Origin: Strix aluco
Taxonomy: Eukaryota > Chordata > Aves > Strigiformes > Strigidae
Assembly (NCBI RefSeq): GCF_031877795.1
Contig: NC_133935.1
Location: forward strand, 53,759,330-53,823,329
DNA length: 64,000 nt
Direction of reading: 5' to 3'
Shown here: positions 12,723-26,458 of the stretch, one piece after another
Numbering within the stretch: the first letter of the stretch is position 1
Layout of the letters: every line of letters begins with the position of its first letter
Translations under genes and position numbers: made by a program
The notes under the pieces: model-generated
Told to the model about the DNA's origin: nothing
The model's input: only the letters and a program-made list of their open reading frames with translations
The model's database searches: none

Positions 12723-15700
12723 TTACCTGACTTTTTGATAAATCATGTGTTTCAGCAGAGTTTCTGATTCACAGTAGCTGAGACACAATGTCAACCAGAA
12801 AGATGCTTACCTATGTTTACTTTAGTTCATAACCTTTGTGCATGTTTACAATAGTCATCAGTCACACTGTTGCCTACTATTTTTTTCCATTATCATTTTG
12901 CTCTCACACCCACCTCTAAGCACTCCTCTACTGTCACAGAAGGATCTCCCTTCTTCCAGCTGTTCAGACCCCTGGAGAAGTCACTGTAAAACTAGAAGAG
13001 ATGGACTCCCAGTTCAGATGTCAGGTTCAAGACCTAGCACAACCCCCAGCAGCAGTTTCTTCCCCTTGCTCCATCCCAGGCTAGGACATTCCGAGTGCAG
13101 GCAGAATTTTTAGGATATTTGGTTGGTAAAAAGCAAGCAGTCTGTTTATCATTGTGCAAAATGTAATTATTCAAAGGTTTATAAATTGGCTACTTCCTCA
13201 CAAATTTCTGCAAAACAGGGAGGTGCTAGAGCATTTCCAAGAAAAACTCATCAGAAATGTTAACACAGGCAATACTGGTTGTTCATTTTTTCTTTTTTTC
13301 TAGATGCATTTCAGAACATTTCAGAAATGTCTGACACTTCCTAATCAAACATCAGATGAGGCAGATAGACAGTGTGGGATATTTTTGCTCCAACTGTGAA
13401 ATTTTCACAAGGTTATAAGCAACCAAAACTGGGGACTTACAATGGGAAGTACTCAGTGACCTCAACAAAATATGGTGCTATCAGCCCTTCCAAAATTAAT
13501 CCCTTGGTCTCTGCTTAAGAATTGATATGACAGACTAACAATCTGGAGCATAAATTGACATCAGAACATACTTGGTCTCTAACATCAAGTACCCAACAGC
13601 CACATACTGTCAGTTCAAACCAAACTGAAAATCAAGTCTGGCTAAAAAAATTTTTGATATGTCTTCATCTAAATAAAAGCTCTGAATGGCAATACACATG
13701 TCTCGCAAGCACTGACTCAGCTCAGGTGATGTTAGCTGTTACAGGTATGTTGCCAAACATACCATACATATTTTTGTCTAACAGACCAAATTGTATGTTT
13801 CCTTCAAAGTTGTTTCCTTCAAAAACAACTGAACTATTCCTCCACAGTTATGACACGGTTCAGAAGAATGTGAGAGAAGTAGATGACCCCTGGAAACTCA
13901 CCACCAGAGGTGAATAGGCAAGATCTGAAAATAGGGTGAGTACTGATTGTGTCCTCCCAGTTTCCCACCCAAAGATCTGTAGAAATACAAAGATGAAATC
14001 ATCGTTGCAGCTACTGATGGCACTAACCAAACTAAGGAATAGTTAGAGGAAAAGAGTTAAGGAAAGTTAAGGAAAGCATAGATGACCTGATAGACTCAGT
14101 AAAACTATTCATACATACTATCTGAGGACATGCTTTGATGTTTGGCTGGGTGCAAGCCATGGGTCACATCACAAAACTCACCAGCAACAAAAGGATAAAG
14201 AAAATGTACTGGTACTGACTGTTCAAGATGAAAAAGGTAGCAATGGCCAAAGATGAAAAGACAAAGTTATTCCAATATAAAAAAAACCAACTGACTCTCA
14301 AAATGTAGTTCTATGAGTTAGGAAAATTCCCCTCTTCATTTCTATTGCCAAAAAAGGAACTACTACTAAAAACAGATTCTTACTTGGATCTTAATCTTAC
14401 CATTGTCTCCACTCACACCACCCTTCATGACATCCTGCTGAATACATGAAACATGAATACAAAAATCAGCACTAGCAAATCCAAAGAGAGAGATATTAAC
14501 GGATTTATGTGAGGCCAAGAATAACCAGAGAAGATGCCCTAATTGTCATCTCCTTGCAGCTTCTCTCAGTGTGTATGATCATAATTATTGTAGCTATGCC
14601 AGAAAAACAGAGAGCTATATTTAAACTCCAAAGAAGGTATTTGAAGTTCAAAATGCTAATAACATTTACGTAGAAAGGGAAGGAAACCTCGTAATAACAT
14701 ACGTATTAATTTTATTGGCTTGTGTTCATTGAAAGCAAATGCTCTCTGTAGTCAAAAGAACAGGAGCTTACAGCAAGAGAAAAGCAGACTTGGCTGGTCA
14801 AAGCACAGCAGATATTTTACCTCACCATGTGTTGTTTTTCAAGCTTCTAGCAGTCAGATGTCTGCCGGAAAAACACGGTCATCTGTGAGGGCACAGGGAA
14901 CTGATCAAATAATAAAGGCTTTGTTTGATAAAAAATGATCTAGTTCTAAGGGCAAAAGAGTAAAACTCCTTCCACAGGTTAAAATGGCATTTTATTTCCA
15001 CTGTTTGAAATGTAGGCTTCCTATTTAAGGTATTTTACTTACTATTACAAATAAAACTTCACACTGATTTTTTTCTGTTTCTTTGAACATAGTAGTTCAT
15101 ACAATAATAAACATACAAAAAATCAGCTGAAGGCAGATCTGACACTATTCTGACATCAAAATTTGCTGCTTTATAAATATCTTCCCTCTGGTTACTTACT
15201 GACATGAATGCTAGAAATGTGTGTGTCCTGGGGGAAAAAAAAAAAAAAAAATGGTAACTTAGATACCATCATGATCTTAGGCAGCCTCAGGTTTTGCATT
15301 TTAAATTTGCAGCAGGTCTGAAAAGCTTTGTAGCCAAAAATATAGTCCAAGAAAGGGAAAAATAAGATTAGTTCAGGGAACAGTGGTAATGATGAGTTTA
15401 CATGAATGAATAATGGATGGAGGGATGTCCATTCTGCCCTGCATTTATAAAGCTTTTTGAATTAGGCAGGTCAGAAGACTCTAAAGTGTCATTTACCAGA
15501 ATTATCCAATACCTTTTTAACTTCAGTAATACCTACCAATGTAATGCTGTTTAGTCTCTTATCAGCCATAAATTAAGCTATACTGTCTCCTAAGTGGAAG
15601 TACCTGCTGAAATCAATTATACCATATGTACATAACCATTAACAGAGCTGACTACAGTCTTCCATGCTTAAAGGCACAAATGGCAGAGACAATGCTCAGG

Positions 15701-18700
15701 ACCTCCCGCTTTTTCTTCTTCAGGAACTGGGCACTGTAATCCTGTGCTCAGCTGTTCTGATTCTAAAGTGATGCCTCAATAAATGAGGTTTATGCAGATA
15801 AGCTGTCTGTTTCTGTAGCTGTCTGTCTCCATGAGGACTTTGAGTTTCAGCCATACTTACAGAGTGGAAGTCTCAGACATAATGGTAGACCTACAAGCTT
15901 CATAAAAATAATCACCTGAATAAAGGAGAAGTAATAAGCAAATGCTCTGACTGTGAGAAGAAGAACCAAGCAAGCGAACATGAGCTTTTTAGCTTTACTA
16001 GAGATTCCATCTGGACAGGACACCTAGCAGATGCTCCAGTCATATGAAAATCTTCAGCTGGAGCTTGTAATCAAGCACAAAATGCAAAGTTAAAAGAAGT
16101 TTTCTTATTTCAGGATTTGAAAGAACTAATTGGTTTTTCAGGACATTGAAAAGAGAATAGAAATGAATCAGGAGGCAAAGAGGGTCAGTGTCTACCATAT
16201 GCTCTTCCATGCTCCCAAATATTTCTGCTATACTTAATGTTACTGCAGGTGGTGAAGCTTCCCATTGCAGCAATTTTTTTTTGCACAAGATATAAAGATG
16301 CTTCTCTGCTTTATTTGCTGGGTAATCATTTTTCAAAATACTCTTTTCCTCCACATTAAAATTGGTCTCAAGTTCTAGACTTGTCAAGTTTTTTCCAGCT
16401 ACATTTGAAGTTCAAAGAACAAGCTGTTTTGAAATATTTTGAGATTATTCTGAATATGCTAATTTTTCTCAGCTCTCCATTTTTCAAAACCCAAGCACTC
16501 GGATGCCATCAGCCATTCAGATACCACAGGTGTATTGGAAACAAATCCCTAATAGCAGAGACCATAACCTCAACTGAGTACATTGATAAGGATATATAAC
16601 ACATTCTTGAAATTTCCTCTTAATAAAAATGTATTCATTTATATGCAGGCATTAACTGCTATATTGAAACAGGGATACTAGCAAGTCTACAATTTGGTCT
16701 CATAACTCTTGCCAGATCATGTCTCAAAGTATAGTCAAATAAACAAAACATAGTTATTTTAATAAGTCTTGCCCTTCGTACCAATAACAGGGTTAAAAAA
16801 GGATTCTCAGGCATCCCTTACTAGAAAACTTAGCCCAGAACAGATACTGATGCTGACTTTTACCTCAGCCCAAGACACAAGCTAGACTGAGAGAGCAGGA
16901 CAGGGATTTCCAGTTTCTGCAAACACAAATAAACTTCAGCACAAACTGTGCTGAACAACATTGAGATCATTTCAGCTGTGAAATCTAAGGGTCAGGAAGA
17001 AGAGAAAGGTTCTATGTAAAATATGAAATGGGTCAGAGACGTGTTCCATGTGAGAGGCCACCCCAGCACTCCCGCAGGCACTGCAAACAAGAAGCCGATA
17101 CATGGTCATTATGGAGACACGTTGCTGCGTTGGACCATGTTGGTTTATGGCTGTGACAGAAAGAATGAGCAGCATACTGAACACGAGTCTGCATGAAAAC
17201 AAAATCCTACCTTCACGGTAATCCTTGCTCATTTCAAGATGCATGGTTGTAAATAATGGGCAATGTGTCTTTTTATTTCCAGCTCATATAATGTCAAAAG
17301 ATATAAGCGGGGAAGCTGCATTCATGTCCAGGATCGCAGTGCCAGTTCCCAACAGACTTTTTCCTTATATCTTTTTTTTTTTTCCAAAAGTGACTAATGG
17401 TAATGGATGGTTGTGCTCATCCCTGTTATTAGCTGAAGCAAAGTCAGAGGAGTTTCAGTCTAAATTAATACAGATCATAAAAGCCTTTGCAAATTAAGTG
17501 TTGTTCACCAAAGTAATATACAATTTTCTTTCTTTTCTACATAGTTTTCATATGTTATTTGGCAACTGCTTGATAAATGCTAGTAGTAAAATAACTGCTT
17601 TAAAAAGGATACCAACTGTGGAGAAGGCATCATAGTAATTGCTAGGCGCTTCAGTTTGTTGTTTTATAAAAGGCGAAAACATAACATTGGTTCACATCTC
17701 CCAGAGAGTATTTCTGGTGCCTTGTAGCCATAATGCATTATCATGAGTTATAGCTCTGTAACCACCTTTTGCAGGAATTTATGTGCAGAAAATTGTCTGC
17801 CCTTTGCAGCTGTGTAACTACACACACACTTTCCCCCCACCCTGAGCAAACTCACAACACTGCTGTATTAGACCTAGTGTCTTCACATCAGTCTGGAGGA
17901 TGCTGCGGCACCACGCTCTGGGGTTCCACATGCTGGTCACAGAATGAGGGCCCACATCTGGCACCTTGAGTCTTATGAGGAGAAAGAGATGAAGAGGAAA
18001 GCTGCAGGTAGGGACTGATCTTCTAGACAGGCCTTTTTATTACTTTTCTTTTTTCTTGTTTTTTCTATGCAGTGCACCACCTTCTGTGTCTTCTCGCACT
18101 CTACTAGTCCAGGCATCAGACGCACTCACCTGACAGATCACATTTAAGACTGACCATTCATGATCTGCCATATCCAGCATGTGGGGTCATGGAGTGGGAG
18201 AGAAAATGTGTAGAAGCTCCAAAAACTATGAGAGGGAGCAGGAAGTAGGAGCCAATTAAATGAGTCACACAATCAATATGAGACACCTCACAGAACCTCC
18301 TCAATTTCCTACCAGTGCTGCCTACCCACAAAATGGGTTTGTACTATACCTCCTGAGAAATATAGCTACTCTAATGTTGTATTCATGGACAATTAAAGTC
18401 AAGACAGTGAGATTGTCCATCTTCATTTTCTTTATGCCTGATATTGCAAATCTAGATATTATGCACCAAATACTTCATATATTGCCATGGGGTAGTATTC
18501 AAGTTTTAATAGAAAATTCACTTGTATGTTCTATAGATGTTATTTTAGAGTTACTGCAGTAACTCACTACAGTCCATTATATTGCAAAATGAATCTGCTT
18601 TTTTAAAAAGCTTTCCTGCTTTTATTTTGGTTATATGAGATATACATGGTGTCTCAAGAAATAAGTAATGCCTGACTGCATTCAAAATCACCTTTTTAAG

Positions 18701-21700
18701 TCCATCAGCAAGCTGTATTTGCATGAAGTACTGCATTTTAAAGGTTAGGTTACCTACCTGTTATCATAGAAAAGCTATCATACTGCTATAAAAGAGATTG
18801 CTCAAGGCCATGACAAATTACTTTCCCAGATGTTCTTACTATTAAAGGCTAAATTCACTGAACCACTAACTTTCTGTTAATTTGTAACATTTTCTCAAGT
18901 GCTGCCTTTGGAATAGAAAATGAAAATAAATTATCCTCCAATGCTTAACAATGCCTTCCCTGCATATAAATGTGCTCCAAAGACTTGAAGACTGCTTAAC
19001 AATGTCTCTGGATGTATTTGAAATCTGCAAACTCTAAGATTTAAGGACCCTAAAAATCCACAAGGATACACAAGCCACTGACATTTACTTCTGTTGTTTC
19101 CAAACTTTTAGATTTCAATGGCTAATCTGGCTCAAAATAAGAATGAATCTCAGAATGTTCATTTACTTTTTGTAACACATATGAAACACACATGTGGATG
19201 GTGAGTACCTCAGTTCAAGCTCTTACAGTGTTTTAGAAATCATCCAGGACATAAACTGCATATTCTGTAAATTATATACAAACTTGATGGCACCAGCACA
19301 CAGCAAGGAGACCCTTAAAGTAAATTAATTTGATTAGCAGAGACACTTAAGATGTATCTGCTGGTCTTTTTCACATCTTCAGTCTCAAGAAATCCTTGAG
19401 ATAGCAAAGACATCAGAGAGGACTACAAGCGACAGCAAATCTGCCAAACTAAGGAACTGACATTTTGGGGTACTAGAGAGGCATTTGAATGTAGAAAGGG
19501 CAAGAAGTCAGGGCTAAATCAAGAAATATAAGTAGTAAAAGCTTTTATCCTGAAGTATACTCACCTGTAATGAAAACCTCAACTTAAGGTTAGCCAGTCT
19601 GACTCCCTATTCAATAGTACTTACTGCCTGGTGGCAGTTCTGAGGACAGAATGTGGAAAGATGGCACTGGCAGACAGGTGATACTCCATGTCTCTTTGAA
19701 CATCCCCTCCAGATCTGCAGATCTATAAAACTGAAAATAAGGAGCAATATATGTTTGAGTGACAGAGAGGAAGAAAAGGCAGTTCTGAATGTCGAGCAAG
19801 GAACCGTTTGCCCAGGTAGGGACTAAGTGCAATCTTCCCATATCCCACACATTGGGCTAAAGAATCACTCTCTCATTTTCTTTATGCTTAGTCTAATGAA
19901 TAGTATTCATTCCTATGTGCGAGTTAAAAAGGAGCTGAGCCCTTGGAGACTGAGCAGCCTGGTAAGCTGTGTCCTGGTGGAACAGAAGAGCTGTGTTCAG
20001 GGTCCAGCTTCAAACTGGTTGGAAAACAGAGATGGAAAGACCACTTACAACTCTCAGGTGACAGTCCTGCTCATCATCTGATATACACCAAGAGCTCTAA
20101 ACCCATGCTTGCAACTGCCATCCCTGCCAGACCTGCCTTTTGTTCTCTTCATCCCCTGAGGCACTGCAGGATTTGACCCTGTTCTGCTTCAGGGCATGCT
20201 GAAAGCATTAGAGCCTTGACAGGACCAAGCATGTGTGTCTGTGTCTCACACTGAAGCCCAGACAGGACCCATGAACCCAGTGTTCTCCACTGAGGCCCTT
20301 GGTCCACTAGATGTTGTGAAGCTGCTTGGTTTATTCAAAATACAGGGTCAGATACTACTTTCTTCTAAAACATGAGTGGGGGAAGAGGAGGTAACTCTTC
20401 CCCCCAGGTACTCACAAATCAATGTTTAAGTCCTTGTGCAACGCACTTCCCTGCCTTCCTCTGGGGGTTCAGAGTTTGTGCAGCTGGGACTGCAGGCCAA
20501 GTCTCCCAGCTCACTGAAGTACCCTAACAGCTAGACCGGACTTACACTGAGACAGAATTAATTCAGCACCAAGAGAGGGGAATCACAAAAAGGAAGATGA
20601 CTCTCTAACCCTTTCTACTGTGTGCTATCATCTAATGGCTATAACGTATATAACCAGGCCTTAAACTGAAGACTGGAAACCCTTCTTCCTGCATGAGCAC
20701 TATGGCAGAAAACCCACGTCCTTGACAGAAGCAGAGTGTAAGAGGAGAGGTGAAGGATACTCCTTTCTTTCAGTAACCCCCTCCTAATTAATCCCTAGCC
20801 CAACAGCTACATTGCTTGCTCATGAAGGGACTGTAAACTCCCTGAAGCCAAAGAAAATAAAGATCTTGCTTTTGAAAAAAGTCTGTTAATGATCAATTTA
20901 ATTATATAATTGTAATAAAATTGCTGTTTTACTAAATAGCTTCTTTTTGAAGATACTAGAGGCATTTCTGTATTTGTGGGGGCTTTCAAGAGTGCAGGGG
21001 AAATATCATTATTAAAAGCCCTATCATTCTGTCTGGCACTGCACAGAATATGAAAACAAGAACTGAAAATCTTACACTCTAATAGATAGTTTGATACAAG
21101 GGCAGGGAAACACAGGCAGGATGCTGATGGTTTTGGAAGAAGGAGACAGTTATCAGCAATTCTCTGCAATAAAAATCTCTACTGGTGATGCCAGAATCCT
21201 TACATTTGTACAGATTATCAAAAGAAAGGTTTCACATGCTAATTAATGTACTGACAGCTTCACACAGCTTGTGCCCATGTATGATCAACACAGATTTTAG
21301 ATAGGTACTGTTTTCACATCAATATTATTTGGTAGAAGTAATTACCGATTGTTACCGATTGTTAGACTTTTAAGAACAATATTCCTTGTAATTTAGTATG
21401 TAACAAGTGACAGAAGCACCTTTATGTTGTGAAATAGCACAATGAATTAGGTTGCATCATGCCAGGAGCAAACTTGTCAGCATCCAGTAGTAACAAAGAA
21501 TTGCTGGGCTCACAAGCAGCTGTTGCCAGACTTACAAGAATCCTGTGATTCTGAACTCCTTTAAGACCGTTCGATGCATCCCTTGATCATGGTTTCTCTG
21601 CAAAGTCTGCTTATTGGCAGGTGGCCTCTGTCTGCAATCTGAGCAGCTCATGTAAGGATCATCATGACTCCCATCAATTTCTTGAGCATCTGGGTCCTGA

Positions 21701-23100
21701 GATCTCCAACATAAAAAACAAATCCCAGTCAGCATTATCGAGAAAAATAAAATTGGAACACAAAACTCTTATTGCCTCAAGTATTAGACACTTCACTGTG
21801 ATTTGGAGCCTGCCTTCCCCAAATTATCCCTATGTCCAGATCTCATGGCTGGAACATAAATAACTTGGCTACAAGCAGTACTGTCTCTTTGCACCTACCA
21901 GTGCTTCACGCTTACCAAGGTCATGAACAAAACGGCAATTAAAATTGTTAGTACTTTAAAACCAGTTTAGTTTAAAGAAAGTGTGCAAAATACTCGCAAA
22001 TGGACAGCTACTCCGTATGCTACTACAGACAGAATTTTCATTCCATAAATAGGTCTTTAAGAAGAATTCAGGCTCAACATTTTCAGCTTTGATAGCAGGG
22101 GAAGGAGGCTAAAAAAGTTGTTATTGTCTTTCTCAGACTGTATTGGCAATGTGATCAACTTAAATTTCACCCAATATTTTGACGCATCAAGGCAACTAGA
22201 AAAGTTTAATGGTTTAGTCTAAATGAAGACAACAAGCTTCTTTAAACAAAGTAATATTTCAATGGAGGGTCAATCAATATTGAATCAATAACCTGGAGAT
22301 TAAAATTACTTCACTGGTGTATCATCCAGATGTACAAAAATGCAGAAATTCAACACAAAATAAGAACTATGAATAAAATTTTTATGATAAGGTAGTGCTC
22401 AAAAAGTCTTTGAAATCAATAGCAATATCACCCACAGCTCACCGGACTTTAATCTGTATTGAATCACACGTTTAACAGATACCTTGTACCACAGTAAAAA
22501 AATTTCAGTTTGCCTGCAGCATGAATTTTAGGACAAGAAGGAACCCTTGAGCATTATATGTAGCCACAAACCCTCATATTAAAAATCTCTTCGCTATCTG
22601 CCCTTGGAAAAAAAGTGTGATTTACAGCAGCTTTAATACACAAGCCCGTTTGCTGAGAATTATTCTATAAACTGTATGTCTTGGTGACAATAAATCCACA
22701 ATCTCTGTTATTTGCTAAACTAGTCCCTGTTCAGTTTTAGTCTCTAAATGTAGGGTACTCTAAATTGTGGTGGCAATGGAGTGAGAAACTTCGCTGGGGG
22801 AGGTGAAAATCAGCATGTAACAGAGGGAAGGGTGCTCTTAGGCTTTCAGCTGCAGCTTTGCCTCTTCCTGACCTGGTCGTGCTTCCCCACTTGCAGCAGC
22901 TCTCCCACAGACCCCATGGTCAAGACAAACAGGGTACATGGCAATTAATTTTAGATAACCCTTTGTATCATTCGATAGACTCTCTTGTTCTCATCAAAAC
23001 GCCACTTACTACGGAGCCTCTGTGGGTTTGATCGTTTAATTAACTGGAGGATTGTTTTCCAGAGCTAACACAATGCTTTTTAGATCCATCTGCCCCTTAT
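12723..23100. other. Gene-free sequence left of the CpG island
   Basis: About 10 kb with no supported gene. A 17-base A run lies at 15235-15251. Two tiny tandem duplications are visible: TTACCGATTG repeated near 21342-21362, and TTAAGGAAAG repeated near 14057-14077. Open frames such as 13555-13917 (plus), 16040-16387 (minus) and 20807-21169 (minus) have no recognisable motif and are within chance length for AT-rich DNA. The last few hundred bases before the island (22.9-23.1 kb) could hold the start of a divergent transcript. Confidence 0.5.
23004..23010 (-). promoter_or_regulatory. Possible splice donor of a divergent transcript
   Basis: On the minus strand the sequence reads CCGTA|GTAAGT, a full-consensus GTAAGT donor core at the left edge of the CpG island. 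It could end the first non-coding exon of a leftward gene. Human PCED1B starts next to AMIGO2 on the opposite strand, as I recall. The exon-side bases (TA) are not consensus, and a single motif of this length occurs often by chance, so this is only a candidate. Confidence 0.2.
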
Positions 23101-23550
23101 GAACACCCTGCGGTTCCATCTCCGCGCACGGGGAGTTCTGATGCATTTAACGGGGACCGCATCTTCTGCTGCGCCCCCCCCCCCAAAACCCTGCCCGCGG
23201 CTGGCGGCTGCAGTGCCGGGCTGCCAGCCACCAGCCCGCCCGCTGAGGAGCTGCCGCCAGGCTCAGGGCTGGTTTGCACCGGAGGGGCTGAGCCCCGCCG
23301 GGCGGGGAGAGCTTTGCCCTCTCTCTTGGCGGGGGCAGCGGGCGCGGAGAGGCGCGGAGCCGGAGCGGAGCGGGGCGGAGCAGCGAGCACTCCCCCGCCC
23401 GGGGCCGCGGCCCCCCGGGGGGGCGAGAGGCGGAGCGGGGGCAGGCGGTGCGCTCCTCCCCCGGGGCACCGACGGCTCCGTCCCGCGGCCGCGGAAGCAC
23501 CCGGGAGCGCGTTCGAGGGGAAGCGACGTTGGGTCCGGCGCTGAGCGGCA

Positions 23551-23576
23551 GGGTAGGGGGGAGGGGGGGGACAGGG
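23551..23576 (+). repeat. G-quadruplex-capable G-rich run in the CpG island
   Basis: Four runs of three or more G (3, 6, 8 and 3 bases) are separated by loops TA, A and ACA. This fits the G3+N1-7 rule for an intramolecular quadruplex on the plus strand. Its place in the promoter island makes a regulatory role possible, but none is shown by the sequence. Confidence 0.6.
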
Positions 23577-23792
23577 AAGGCGGAGGCAGGAGGGGATAAA
23601 ACCCCCGGCGCCGCCGTGACCGGGAGTCTCCTGCCTTCCCTCCTCACCCACCGCCGGTACCGGGCTCCGGGCCTCCGCTCCATCCCCGGGGGCAGCGGGC
23701 CAGCGCTGCCTGCGCCCGCGGGGGAGCGCAGCGGAGCCGCTACCGTGCTCCCGGCGGCCCCAACTTCCCCCGGCGGCGGAGAGGAGAGGAAC

Positions 23793-23870
23793 ATGCATGG
23801 CCGGGGCTGGCGGCGGCGGCGGGGCCGGCATCGCGCTCCCCGGACATGAAGCGGCCGCCAGGAGCTCCAG
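23793..23870 (+). other. Candidate 3' part of AMIGO2 non-coding exon 1, with upstream ATGs
   Basis: The sequence CTCCAG|GTAACG places a donor after 23870 in the CpG island on the AMIGO2 strand. The exon side is ideal; intron position +5 is C, which is weaker. A second donor, GGGG|GTGAGC, lies after 24136. The true transcription start and exon length are unknown; only the end of the proposed exon is listed. It holds three ATGs (23793, 23797, 23846). The first opens an 18-codon ORF whose TGA (23847-23849) overlaps the third ATG as ATGA. Evidence is limited to splice motifs and position; RNA data would settle it. Confidence 0.35.
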
Positions 23871-24736
23871 GTAACGCTGCCCGGCGGGGTGGCGGAGCAG
23901 ACATCTCCCCAGTAGCCGGGGTATGGCGGGCGGCAAGGGTCCGGAGGGGCAGGAGCGGGGCTGGGAGGGGCCGCCGGAGCCGTACTTTTAGTCCGCCCCG
24001 CGCCCCCCCCAAGCGAAAACCCCCGGCTCCGGCGGCGAGCGCAGCCCGGCACCGGGCGGGGAAGACCCGGTCCCTGCCTCCGGAGCGGCTGTGGCCGAGC
24101 CTGCCCCGGGAAGGCGGTCAGAGACCCCTCAGGGGGGTGAGCGGGCGAGGCGAGGGGCCGGCGCGATGCCCGCGGCTGCCCCCGGTCCGATGCCGGTTTA
24201 GCCCGCCCGGCCGCCGGGATCGCCAAAAGTTTGCCCTCCGCCGACCCCCGGTAGGGATCGGGGCGCTGCAGCAGTCAGTCCCCATCGGGAGGCGGGCAGG
24301 AGCCCCCCTCTTCGTAGGCATGGGGGTTTCCTCTGAAGTTTAGCCCGTCAGAGAAGCCTTTGGAGGCGGTGAGGATCCTACGCTGGGCAACTAAACTTTC
24401 GTAAAATCTGGCATTGCTTGGAGACTGGTTACTGATACTGTAACAGGCACTGCCGCTTATCATTGCATTTTTTCTTAATTATTTGCTGATCTCCTTAGCA
24501 ACTGAAGTCATTTGGAAGGTTTAAGCTAGGGTGCATCTTGATTTATGAAGTAACATGGCAAGAAGGATGCATTGTTGTTTCACTGATGGGTATTTCCCTT
24601 GTACTCTCTCAAGAGGGGTAAGAACTGCAGAGTGTTGACTTCACGTAGCTGGTACTGCCATAGGCTCCGTGGTATGTCACCCAGTTGCTCATCTGTGTCT
24701 CAGTTTTCTTTAAACCAAGTGAGTTATCATGGATGC

Positions 24737-24761
24737 AAAAAAAAAAAAAAAAAAAAAAAAA
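24737..24761 (+). repeat. Poly-A run, 25 bases
   Basis: An uninterrupted run of 25 A. I see no retroposon body directly upstream that it would terminate, so I call it a simple repeat. Its length is likely to be polymorphic. Confidence 0.9.
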
Positions 24762-26361
24762 GAAATCTGTCTTCAGACGAATTCAATCTTTAGTGAAACA
24801 CGAGTGGGAGAAGATAGTTTTATCTGGCTAAGGTTACTAGGACAAATTAATCTCTAATTCAGCACTATTCAGGTCTGGTCAGGTGCTGGCCAGAGAGTCC
24901 ACTCCATTTGCCAGACTGACCTTAGGATCAGCTTGATGCAAAGGTGATGTAAAGCCATTTTTTCATCACTGTTATGTCCTGCTTAGCCTAGTTCAGGGAT
25001 TTAGTCCAGTGTATCAAGACATCACCCAGATGTAGCTCACCAACTGTCTCTGCTATCAGATCCATCATGTCACTAAATCTCATGGATTACGGTGGTTGGA
25101 TAATCCAGATCTGCTCAGTCAGAAATGCTAAGCACAGCTGTCAGGCAGATTTGATGCAGAGTGCCTTTCCCACTCAGGAATGATAAAAGCAGAGTAGATC
25201 CTGGAGACTGGAATGAGGTGGCCGCTACACAGGTATTTCCACTGACAGCATCCCCACACACACACAAGGAATAGAAGTTTATGCAGACCTTCCTTATAAG
25301 TGTAACATTTTAAAAGATTAAATGTAGGATGCCACTAGTCTGTTTGTAATTAACAGCTGCATCATGTACTTAAACAGGATTCATAAAGTTAGGATTAAAA
25401 GCATGAATAATTGTACTTGTATAATATTGTTCTTATAAATTAATTAAACTGCGTTCTAACAGTCACTTTTTCTTCTGAGTTCACGAGGGAAGCTTTGTCA
25501 AATGCCAAGCCAAAGAACAAGGGCTGTGAGGAAACATGGTTAACACCTGAGCCATCACTGGTTTATTTCATGTATTATATTTAATACAGCCCTGATTCAT
25601 GTAGACTGGTATGTAGACTGGTAAAAGGGGGAGAGCAACTGTGTGGGCACTAGAAGTCAATGGGCAGGTGTAGAGGTGCATGAATGACTTGTGGGCTGGA
25701 GAGACCGGGGGACAAAGGAGTCAAAGAAGATGGTCGCAGGAGGCGTGGCACAAGGGAAAGAGCTAGGACATGTAGAAATGATGTGGATCTTCTGGAGGGT
25801 GGACTGAGATCTTTAATATTTTCTAGTCTTTGATCTCTCTAGAGGCTCAACAGTATTCCTGCAGTAGTACAGCAGGGTTGTGTGCAAATATTTGCATTTT
25901 CACTGTGCAGAAAGTGCCAGCCAGATGTGGGACTATTTGCATCACCAATGTACAGGAAGATGTTATTCCTACTGTAAAGCATTTCTCAATCCAGTTTGTT
26001 TAATGTTGAAAAGACTAATGGTAGTGTTTGCAAAAGCATTCAGGTGACGTGATCTCTAGTCCAGTCTTCACTGCTTAAATTAAGAGATGGATTTTTTAGC
26101 AAAATCTCAAATGAACTGTGAGAGATAGCTTGGTGTACAGCTTTCCCTGGAAGAAACAGCAATAAGCCTGAAGGTACTTACAGGAGAAGAGAAAGCTGGT
26201 ATAGAGATTATTAATGTAGCATTAGTGACAGAGAGCCCAGAGAAAGTGGAAATGAGTGTTTAGGGCATTAGCTGATCCTGCAGTGATAACTGATGGTGAG
26301 GATGTTTATGGTTGTCCAGCATTCCCCTTTTCCATAAGCAACTCTAGGTATTCATTACTTT

Positions 26362-26458
26362 AAAAAAAACCAAAACAAACAAACAAACAAAAAAAAAAAC
26401 CAAACAAAACAAAACAAACCAAACAAACAAACAAAAAAAACCCACAAAACAAAAACCA
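26362..26458 (+). repeat. A/C-only simple repeat, (CAAA)n-like
   Basis: For about 97 bases the plus strand contains only A and C, arranged as irregular CAAA and CAAAA units. After a single G this continues into a short (AC)n at 26463-26473. The Phe/Val/Cys-rich minus-strand open frame across it (26344-26736) is a translation of the repeat and not a gene. Confidence 0.9.

Larger units (their letters stand above)
23105..24385. promoter_or_regulatory. CpG island, probable AMIGO2 promoter (possibly bidirectional)
   Basis: The base composition switches abruptly from AT-rich to very GC-rich with dense undepleted CpG, from about 23105 to 24385. This is the only such block in the window. GC-box-like sequences are frequent (for example GGGGCGGAG near 23372-23382). 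A quadruplex-capable run lies at 23551-23576, and a 12-base C run at 23177-23188. There is no clear TATA box, as is usual for CpG-island promoters. The island lies 6.5-7.8 kb upstream of the AMIGO2 coding exon on the same strand, with a usable donor inside it, so I assign it to AMIGO2. The long open frames on both strands (up to 359 codons on the minus strand) are rich in Pro, Ala, Gly and Arg and result from few stop codons in GC-rich DNA. Confidence 0.8.

Noticed and set aside
16040..16387. Minus-strand 115-codon open frame
   Set aside because: It looks protein-like in composition, but I recognise no family and see no splice or promoter context.
23097..24226. Long minus-strand open frames (279 and 359 codons) and several plus-strand frames in the CpG island
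   Set aside because: They are Pro/Ala/Gly/Arg-rich, overlap each other in several frames on both strands, and follow from the lack of stop codons in GC-rich DNA. No domain is recognisable.
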